A stretch of DNA of 5,765 nucleotides. It comes from Gammaproteobacteria bacterium. Lineage in GTDB: Bacteria > Pseudomonadota > Gammaproteobacteria > Xanthomonadales > Xanthomonadaceae. Positions 1 to 4,313 of this stretch are shown in pieces (positions within the stretch are counted from its first letter, which is position 1; every line of letters begins with the position of its first letter). The translations under genes and the position numbers were made by a program. The stretch is taken from contig JAAZHF010000448.1 of assembly GCA_012510865.1 (NCBI GenBank), positions 1-5,765 on the forward strand. Reading direction: 5' to 3'. The notes under the pieces were generated by a model that made no database searches, was not told where the DNA came from, and saw only the letters and a list, made by a program, of their open reading frames with translations.

Positions 1-81
1 CTGTTCGGCTCCGGCGTCGACTACGCGGCCGGTAACTTCCTGGCGCCTTCCGGGCCGGACATGGCCTACGACTTCGAATGA
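1..81 (+). CDS. C-terminal end of an unidentified protein (cut by left edge)
   Basis: Twenty-six codons are open from the left edge to a TGA at 79-81, ending in residues MAYDFE. Coding is supported by codon use: 23 of the 26 codons end in G or C, as in the neighbouring genes. The reverse frame over the same bases is also open but has a poorer third-position pattern. The gene converges on htpX and is followed directly by a strong hairpin, as expected for a gene end. The fragment contains no domain or motif I recognise, so no function is proposed. Because the competing reverse frame has no stop, the strand call is likely but not certain. Confidence 0.5.
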   Translation: MFGSGVDYAAGNFLAPSGPDMAYDFE

Positions 82-85
82 AGCC

Positions 86-108
86 GGCGCCGCCGCAAGG
101 GCGGCGCC
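86..108. terminator. GC hairpin between convergent genes, possible bidirectional terminator
   Basis: A perfect 9-bp inverted repeat (GGCGCCGCC at 86-94, GGCGGCGCC at 100-108) encloses a 5-base loop, GCAAG. It fills most of the 33-bp gap between the stop of the left-edge gene and the stop of htpX. Neither side has a run of T, so it is not a classical intrinsic terminator. Its place between converging genes suggests a transcription end or 3'-end stabilising structure shared by both. The function is inferred from position and pairing only. Confidence 0.45.
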
Positions 109-114
109 CGCGGG

Positions 115-1023
115 TCAGGCCAGCAGGCCCTGCTGCAGCGCGGCCTGGCCGTCGAAGCGGCCGGCCTCGAGCGCGCGGATGCGCTCCTCCAGCGGCGGGT
201 GGCTCAACAGCAGCCGGCGCAGGCCGTGGCCCATGGCGACGCTGATGCCGAAGGGCGCGACTTGCTTGGGCAGTGCGTACTGGCCCTGGTTGAGCGACAG
301 GCGCTTGAGCGCTGCGATCATCTACTCGCGCCCGGCGAGCGCGGCGCCGCCGGCGTCGGCGCGGAACTCGCGATGGCGCGAGAACCACATCGCGATCATG
401 CTCGCGAACAGGCCGAACACCAGGTCGAGCACCAGCACGATGGCGTAGTAGGCCAGCCCGCCGCCGCCGTTGTCGCGCCCCCCGCTGAGGTAGCCGTCGA
501 CCGCCCGGCCGACCACGCGGGCGAGCACGATCACGAAGGTGTTGAGCACGCCCTGCAGCAGGGCCATCGTCACCATGTCGCCGTTGGCCACGTGGCTGAC
601 CTCGTGCGCCAGCACCGCCTCGGCCTCGTCCGGGTCCATCCCGCGCAGCAGGCCGGTGGACACCGCCACCAGCGCGTTGTTGCGGTTGGCGCCGGTGGCG
701 AAGGCGTTGATCTCGGGCGCGTCGTAGATCGCCACCTCGGGCATGCCGATGCCCGCCGCCTGCGCCTGCCGGGCGACGGTGTCCACCAGCCAGCGCTCGA
801 CGTCGCTGCGCGGCTGCGTGATCACGTGCAGGCGCGCGGCGCGCTTGGCCACCCACTTCGACGACAGCAGCGAAACGATGGCACCGCCGAAGCCGAACAG
901 GGCGGCCATGACCAGCAGGCCCGACATCGACTGCGGATTGATGCCGAACACCGCCATGATGACGCTGAGCAGCGCCAGCACCGCCAGGTTGGTGGCAAGG
1001 AAAAGGACGATTCGCTTGAGCAT
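115..1023 (-). pseudogene. htpX: HtpX membrane metalloprotease, interrupted by an in-frame TAG
   Basis: HtpX is an inner-membrane M48B zinc protease that degrades misfolded membrane proteins and acts alongside FtsH. Codons 1-233 run from ATG at 1023 to a TAG at 322-324. The same frame then continues for 68 codons to TGA at 115-117. Joined, this gives about 302 codons, close to the 293 of E. coli HtpX. Hydrophobic segments lie near residues 4-28, 34-53, 151-172 and 191-213. The HEVSH motif (H140, E141, H144) and the third zinc ligand, E219 in REFRADAGG, all precede the stop. The tail carries the conserved MIAAL and SHPPLEERIRALE stretches. Family members usually read GREKMIAAL where this gene reads GRE-stop-MIAAL, so one base change (AAG to TAG) explains the break. 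AGGAAG at 1032-1037, 8 bases upstream, supports the start. The gene may be inactivated, make a tail-less protein, or reflect a base-call error; otherwise it looks intact. Confidence 0.88.
322..324 (-). other. In-frame amber codon within htpX
   Basis: The plus-strand bases CTA read TAG on the minus strand, between GAG (Glu233) and ATG. Both sides are in the same frame and both match HtpX, so this is a nonsense substitution and not a frameshift. Four other genes in the window (gluQ, phbB, phaR and the second M48 gene) end with TAG at their natural family ends. Genome-wide reassignment of TAG to an amino acid is therefore unlikely. Confidence 0.9.
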
Positions 1024-1031
1024 CGGGACGG

Positions 1032-1037
1032 CTTCCT
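1032..1037 (-). promoter_or_regulatory. Ribosome binding site of htpX
   Basis: AGGAAG on the minus strand lies 8 bases before the ATG at 1023-1021. It fixes the htpX start at MLKRIVLF, which is also the usual family N-terminus. The site overlaps an 8-bp palindrome, CCTGCAGG (1035-1042), whose significance is unclear. Confidence 0.6.
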
Positions 1038-1077
1038 GCAGGTTTGTCGTTCCAGCCCGAAGTGTGTCCGGCGCGTG

Positions 1078-1088
1078 TTGAATTCAAG
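1078..1088 (-). promoter_or_regulatory. Palindrome and candidate heat-shock -35 element upstream of htpX
   Basis: In the 65-bp divergent gap, TTGAATTCAA (1078-1087) is a perfect 10-bp palindrome directly before the gluQ ATG. On the minus strand 1088-1083 reads CTTGAA, the core of the sigma-32 -35 element known from E. coli heat-shock promoters, and htpX is a heat-shock gene there. No good match to the matching -10 (CCCCATNT) appears at the expected 13-17 base spacing, so the promoter call is weak. The palindrome itself is certain; its role is not. Confidence 0.2.
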
Positions 1089-2027
1089 ATGACGACAGGC
1101 GATCCCAAGGCCGCCCCGGCGACGGAGCGCGGTCCCGTGCGCGGCCGCTTCGCGCCCTCGCCCACCGGCGAGCTGCACTTCGGCTCCCTGCTGGCCGCCT
1201 TCGGCAGCTGGCTGGCGGCGCGCAGCGCCGGCGGCGAATGGCTGGTCCGGGTCGAGGACGTGGACGGCGCGCGCGAGGTGCCGGGCGCGGCCGACTCGCA
1301 GCTGCGCACGCTGGCCGCCTTCGGCCTCGCGCCGGACGGTCCGGTCGAATACCAGTCGCGCCGCGGCCACCTGTATGCCGCCGCCCTCGGGCGCCTGCTC
1401 GATGCCGGGCTGGCCTTCGAATGCCACTGCAGCCGCGCCGACGTGGCCGCGGCCGGCGGCGTCCACCGCGCCTGCCGTCCCGGCGCGCGCCGGCCCGACC
1501 CGGCGGTGCGCCTGCGCGTGCCCGACGGCAGCCGCGTCGCCTTCGACGATGCCGTCCACGGCCACGTCGCCGAGGACGTCGACCGCCGGGTCGGGGACTT
1601 CGTGCTGCGCCGCGCGGACGGCTGGTGGGCCTACCAGCTGGCGGTGGTGGTGGACGACGCCGACCAGGGCATCACCGACGTGGTGCGCGGCGCCGACCTG
1701 CTCGACTCCACCCCGCGGCAGCTCCTGCTCCAGCGCATGCTGGGCCTGCCGCGGCCGCGCTACCTGCACCTGCCCCTGGTGCTCGACGAGGACGGCCACA
1801 AACTGTCCAAGTCGCGCGCCTCCCTGGCGGTCGACCCGGCCGCTCCGGTGCCGGCGCTGTTGGCCGCCTGGCGCGCGCTCGGCCAGGCCCCGCGCGCCCT
1901 GCCGGGGGACGCGCCGCTCGACGCCCTGCTCGCGGCCGCCGTGCGCGCCTTCGCGCCCGGCCGGCTCCCCGCCGGACCGCTCGCGGCCACTGCACTGCAC
2001 ACTGCCGCTGCAACGCCGGACGCATAG
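1089..2027 (+). CDS. gluQ: Glutamyl-Q tRNA(Asp) synthetase
   Basis: GluQ (GluQRS, YadB) activates glutamate without needing tRNA and attaches it to the queuosine at wobble position 34 of tRNA(Asp). It is a paralogue of the catalytic half of glutamyl-tRNA synthetase and lacks the anticodon-binding half; the 312-residue length fits. The class I signature PSPTGELHFGS lies at residues 23-33 and the KMSKS-like loop KLSKS at 238-242. A zinc site is suggested by C112, C114 and C129; the tyrosine that completes it in E. coli is not obvious, and H126 may substitute. GRFAPSPTG and RVEDVDG are typical of the family. The ATG at 1089 was preferred over an in-frame TTG at 1044 because the extra 15 residues match nothing in the family and the TTG has no usable ribosome binding site. 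The ATG also has only a weak site, so the exact start is less certain. E. coli pairs this gene with dksA; here it precedes PHA genes. Confidence 0.93.
   Translation: MTTGDPKAAPATERGPVRGRFAPSPTGELHFGSLLAAFGSWLAARSAGGEWLVRVEDVDGAREVPGAADSQLRTLAAFGLAPDGPVEYQSRRGHLYAAALGRLLDAGLAFECHCSRADVAAAGGVHRACRPGARRPDPAVRLRVPDGSRVAFDDAVHGHVAEDVDRRVGDFVLRRADGWWAYQLAVVVDDADQGITDVVRGADLLDSTPRQLLLQRMLGLPRPRYLHLPLVLDEDGHKLSKSRASLAVDPAAPVPALLAAWRALGQAPRALPGDAPLDALLAAAVRAFAPGRLPAGPLAATALHTAAATPDA
1989..2011 (+). promoter_or_regulatory. TGC-rich cluster upstream of phbB, candidate PhaR site
   Basis: Four TGC triplets (1991, 1996, 2003, 2009) fall within 21 bases, three of them as ACTGC (1989, 1994, 2001). PhaR proteins of Paracoccus and Ralstonia are known to bind TGC-rich DNA near phaP and phaR. 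This cluster overlaps the predicted phbB -35 region, a sensible place for a repressor. It also lies inside the end of gluQ, where it encodes an Ala/Thr/His-rich tail, so protein coding could explain it. The regulatory role is inferred. Confidence 0.25.
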
Positions 2028-2030
2028 AAT
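2002..2030 (+). promoter_or_regulatory. Predicted promoter of phbB
   Basis: TAGAAT at 2025-2030 matches the sigma-70 -10 consensus at five of six bases. It stands out in very GC-rich DNA, 46 bases before the phbB ATG. A 17-base spacer separates it from CTGCCG (2002-2007), a poor -35 with three of six matches. The first three bases of the -10 box are the gluQ stop codon. Transcription would start near 2037, just before an 18-bp palindrome. phbB may also be read from gluQ, since both genes point the same way with only 48 bp between them. Confidence 0.45.
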
Positions 2031-2039
2031 CATCGCCAG

Positions 2040-2057
2040 CGGGCGCGGCCGCGCCCG
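2040..2057. repeat. Perfect 18-bp palindrome in the phbB leader
   Basis: Bases 2040-2057 read CGGGCGCGGCCGCGCCCG, identical on both strands. As RNA they can form a 7-bp stem with a GGCC loop, ending 5 bases before the phbB ribosome binding site. If the predicted promoter is right, the hairpin sits at the extreme 5' end of the phbB mRNA. It could be an mRNA-stabilising 5' stem, a gluQ transcription end without a T-run, or a dimeric protein site. GC-rich DNA makes such palindromes more likely by chance, but 18 perfect bases is long. Confidence 0.5.
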
Positions 2058-2062
2058 GCCAC

Positions 2063-2068
2063 GGGGAG
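2063..2068 (+). promoter_or_regulatory. Ribosome binding site of phbB
   Basis: GGGGAG lies 7 bases before the ATG at 2076. It selects this start over the out-of-frame ATG at 2071, which is too close to the site and is followed after one codon by TGA. Confidence 0.65.
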
Positions 2069-2075
2069 CGATGAC

Positions 2076-2816
2076 ATGACGTCCAGGGTTGCTTTGGTCA
2101 CCGGTGGGACCGGCGGCATCGGCACGGCGATCTGCAAGCGCCTCGCGCAGGCCGGCCACAGGGTCGCGACCAACTACCGGAACGAAGGAAAGGCCCGCGC
2201 CTGGGCCGAGGCCATGCGGGAGGAGGGCTTCGGCTTCACCCTCGTGCGCGGCGACGTCTCCTCGCCGGACGAAGCGGCGACCATGGTGCGCCAGGTCGAG
2301 GAAGCGCTCGGTCCCATCGACATCCTGGTCAACAACGCCGGCATCACCCGCGACGCCACCTTCCACCGGATGTCGCCTGAGCAGTGGACCGAGGTCATCA
2401 ACACCAACCTCAACTCCTGCTTCAACGTCACCCGCGCGGTGATCGAGGGCATGCGCGAGCGCAAGTGGGGGCGCATCGTCCAGATCAGCTCGATCAACGG
2501 CCAGAAGGGCCAGTACGGCCAGGCCAACTACGCGGCCGCCAAGGCCGGCATGCACGGCTTCACCATCTCGCTGGCGCAGGAGAACGCGAAGCTCGGGATC
2601 ACCGTGAACACGGTGTCCCCGGGCTACATCGGCACCGACATGGTGATGGCGGTCCCGGAGCCGGTGCGCGAGAAGATCATCGCCCAGATCCCGACCGGTC
2701 GCCTCGGCACGCCCGAGGAGATCGCCTACGCGGTCGCCTTCTTCGTCGCTGAGGAAGCCGCATGGATCACCGGCGCCAACCTCGCGGCCAACGGTGGCCA
2801 GTACATGGGCTGGTAG
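2076..2816 (+). CDS. phbB: Acetoacetyl-CoA reductase (NADPH), PhaB/PhbB
   Basis: This cytoplasmic short-chain dehydrogenase reduces acetoacetyl-CoA to (R)-3-hydroxybutyryl-CoA, the monomer for polyhydroxybutyrate. The 246-residue length equals that of Ralstonia PhaB. The cofactor-binding TGGTGGIG lies at residues 9-16 and the NNAG motif at 86-89. The catalytic residues are N111, S139, Y152 and K156. PhaB-like stretches separate it from the fatty-acid enzyme FabG: NNAGITRDATF, WGRIVQISSINGQKGQ, the YAAAKAGMHGFT segment after Y152, and TVNTVSPGYIGTDMV. phaR follows 73 bp downstream on the same strand, which supports a PHA role. No thiolase (phaA) or synthase (phaC/phaE) lies in the window. A FabG-type role cannot be fully excluded from sequence alone. 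The gene ends in TAG. Confidence 0.93.
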   Translation: MTSRVALVTGGTGGIGTAICKRLAQAGHRVATNYRNEGKARAWAEAMREEGFGFTLVRGDVSSPDEAATMVRQVEEALGPIDILVNNAGITRDATFHRMSPEQWTEVINTNLNSCFNVTRAVIEGMRERKWGRIVQISSINGQKGQYGQANYAAAKAGMHGFTISLAQENAKLGITVNTVSPGYIGTDMVMAVPEPVREKIIAQIPTGRLGTPEEIAYAVAFFVAEEAAWITGANLAANGGQYMGW

Positions 2817-2831
2817 GCGGCGGCGCCCGGT

Positions 2832-2889
2832 TGCAAGCGCTGTTGCGCTGCGTCATGCTGCGGTGAGACACGAAATCGGGCACTGCAGC
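2832..2889 (+). promoter_or_regulatory. phaR upstream region with TGC-rich cluster and weak promoter
   Basis: The 73-bp gap between phbB and phaR contains six TGC triplets (2832, 2844, 2849, 2856, 2859, 2884), five of them within 30 bases. The 9-mer CACTGCAGC (2881-2889) touches the phaR ATG, and its first seven bases also occur twice upstream of phbB. PhaR of other bacteria represses its own gene through TGC-rich DNA, so an autoregulatory site is plausible. A weak promoter fits here: TTGCAA (2831-2836), 17 bases, then CATGCT (2854-2859), with poor -10 agreement. A 5-bp hairpin with TGTT loop (2836-2849) is also present. CACTGCAGC occurs inside gluQ too (1425-1433), which weakens the argument. 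Confidence 0.3.
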
Positions 2890-3381
2890 ATGGCCATGCG
2901 CGTCATAAAGAAGTATCCCAACCGCCGCCTCTACGACACCGAGATTTCGAGCTACATCACCATCGAGGACGTTCGCCAGCTGATCCTGGACGGCGAGGAC
3001 TTCGAGGTGCGCGACGCCAAGAGCGGCGAAGACCTCACCCGCCAGGTGCTGCTGCAGATCATCGCCGAGCAGGAGCAGGACGGCGAGCCGATCCTCTCCA
3101 CGGAGCTGCTGAGCCAGATCATCCGCTGCTACGGCGACTCCCTGCAGGGCTTCATGGGCAGCTACCTGGAGCGCTCGATGCACGCCTTCCTCGAGCAGCA
3201 GCAGCAGTTCCGGCAGCAGATGGGCAGCATGCTCGGCCAGACGCCGTGGTCGATGATGAGCCAGCTCACCGAGCGCAACATGGCCATGTGGCAGGAGTTC
3301 CAGCGCGGCATGGCCGGGGCGGCGAACCCGCCCCCGGCGCCGGAGAAGCCGCGGGGCGCGGCGGGCGGCAAGCGGAAGTAG
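2890..3381 (+). CDS. phaR: Polyhydroxyalkanoate synthesis regulator PhaR
   Basis: PhaR is a DNA-binding repressor that also binds PHB granules. It shuts off phasin (phaP) and its own gene until polymer forms and titrates it away. The 163-residue product has the N-terminal DNA-binding domain (about residues 4-63) opening with the near-invariant IKKYPNRRLYDT, followed by the PHB accumulation regulatory domain (about 67-110). The tail is Gln/Met-rich and ends in a basic Pro/Gly segment, GGKRK. The ATG at 2890 was chosen because family members begin a few residues before IKKYPN. Upstream in-frame starts, such as GTG at 2863 and one at 2794 inside phbB, add unrelated residues. No clear ribosome binding site precedes it; ATG 2896 is an alternative two codons on. 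It follows phbB on the same strand and converges on an M48 gene. The gene ends in TAG. Confidence 0.92.
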   Translation: MAMRVIKKYPNRRLYDTEISSYITIEDVRQLILDGEDFEVRDAKSGEDLTRQVLLQIIAEQEQDGEPILSTELLSQIIRCYGDSLQGFMGSYLERSMHAFLEQQQQFRQQMGSMLGQTPWSMMSQLTERNMAMWQEFQRGMAGAANPPPAPEKPRGAAGGKRK

Positions 3382-3385
3382 TCCG

Positions 3386-4294
3386 CTACCGCAGCACCAC
3401 GCCGCCGTCGGTGCAGAAGCGCGCCCGGTAGTCCATCGCCTTCGCCATGAGCGATTCCAGGTTCTGGATCCGGGTACCCGGGTTGGGGTGCGTGGATGCG
3501 AACTCCGGCTGCGAGGCGCCGCCGCTGGCCGCGCTCATCCGCTCCCACAGCGGCACCGCCTCGCGCGGGTCGTAGCAGGCCGCCGCGGCCAGCATCAGGC
3601 CCACGTAGTCGGCCTCGGTCTCGTGCTTGCGTGCGTACGGCAGCAGGTAGCCGTAGCCCATCGCCGCCATCACCATCTGCTGCTGCTGCGGATCCATCCC
3701 GCTCATCGCACCGGCCATCTGGCCCATCTGCGACAGCTTCTGCTGTGCCATGCGCTGCGCGCCGTGGCGCAGCAGCGCGTGCGCGATCTCGTGGCCCATC
3801 ACCACCGCCATCGCGTCCTCGTTCCCGGCCACCGGCACCAGGCCGGTGTACACCGCCATCTTGCCGCCGGGCAGACAGAAGGCGTTGGCCTGGTCGGACT
3901 CGATCACGTTGACGTCCCAATCGAAGGTCGACGAGAAGCCGGTCGGCTGCTGGCCGTTCTCGGCCGCCAGCGCGGCCTCGATCTCGGGCACCTTCGCGAT
4001 GAGCCTGCCCGCGATCCCGCGCACCTGCCGGGCGATCGGCGCATCCGGATCCACGGGGTGCTCCTGCGACAGGATCTCCTCGTAGGCCTGCAGCCCGAGC
4101 GCCTTCTCGTCCGCGACCGACAGCGAGCGGGCGATCAGCACCTTTTCGCCGGTGACCGGGTCCAGGGTCTGGTTCGAGAACCAGTAGTACGCGCCGTAGG
4201 CGAGGAAGCCCAGGAGGATCAGGATCCTCGGGTTGAAGCCGCGCCGCGGCGCCGCCTGCTGCTGCCGCCGACGCCCGAAGGGATCCTGTCGCAT
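3386..4294 (-). CDS. M48 family metalloprotease with one N-terminal membrane anchor
   Basis: This zinc endopeptidase is probably tethered to the inner membrane with its catalytic domain in the periplasm. The 302 residues begin with a basic, Gln-rich stretch (1-20), then one hydrophobic helix at about 23-39. No lipobox is seen, unlike lipoprotein M48 members such as LoiP. The catalytic HEIAH lies at 168-172, with E225 and D229 of HETEAD giving the third zinc ligand. STHPNPGTRIQNLE at 267-280 is the family's C-terminal signature. A Met/Gln-rich insert (about 186-212) lies between the two zinc motifs. The start at 4294 is supported by AGGAG six bases upstream. The longer open frame to 4633 runs antiparallel through another gene's coding bases and is rejected. 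It lies 19 bp after the SUMF1-fold gene, probably as one operon, and its stop is 4 bp from that of phaR. It is distinct from HtpX, having one membrane segment where HtpX has four. Substrate unknown. Confidence 0.9.
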   Translation of the reverse strand: MRQDPFGRRRQQQAAPRRGFNPRILILLGFLAYGAYYWFSNQTLDPVTGEKVLIARSLSVADEKALGLQAYEEILSQEHPVDPDAPIARQVRGIAGRLIAKVPEIEAALAAENGQQPTGFSSTFDWDVNVIESDQANAFCLPGGKMAVYTGLVPVAGNEDAMAVVMGHEIAHALLRHGAQRMAQQKLSQMGQMAGAMSGMDPQQQQMVMAAMGYGYLLPYARKHETEADYVGLMLAAAACYDPREAVPLWERMSAASGGASQPEFASTHPNPGTRIQNLESLMAKAMDYRARFCTDGGVVLR

Positions 4295-4300
4295 GGCGCG

Positions 4301-4305
4301 CTCCT
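4301..4305 (-). promoter_or_regulatory. Ribosome binding site of the M48 protease gene
   Basis: AGGAG on the minus strand lies 6 bases before the ATG at 4294-4292, inside the 19-bp gap after the upstream gene's TGA. It decides the start of a reading frame that otherwise stays open a further 339 bases. Confidence 0.65.
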
Positions 4306-4313
4306 GTCCTTGT

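Noticed and set aside
115..1023. TAG reassigned as a sense codon in this organism
   Set aside because: gluQ, phbB, phaR and the second M48 gene all end with TAG at the expected family length, so TAG works as a normal stop here.
1044..1088. Upstream TTG start for gluQ
   Set aside because: The added 15 residues do not resemble the family N-terminus and the only AGG is too close to the TTG.
2071..2079. Two-codon open frame ATG-ACA-TGA overlapping the phbB start
   Set aside because: It is only 2 bases from the ribosome binding site, too close for initiation, and there is no evidence that it is translated.
822..2555. A 577-codon open frame on the minus strand, antisense to gluQ and phbB
   Set aside because: It lies opposite two genes with clear catalytic motifs and overlaps htpX in another frame. 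Its product is low-complexity His/Ala/Gly/Arg-rich, typical of spurious open frames in GC-rich DNA.
4213..4230. Inverted repeat around GAGGATC/GATCCTC
   Set aside because: It lies within the coding sequence for the Ile/Leu membrane anchor of the M48 protease and is explained by repeated Ile/Leu codons.
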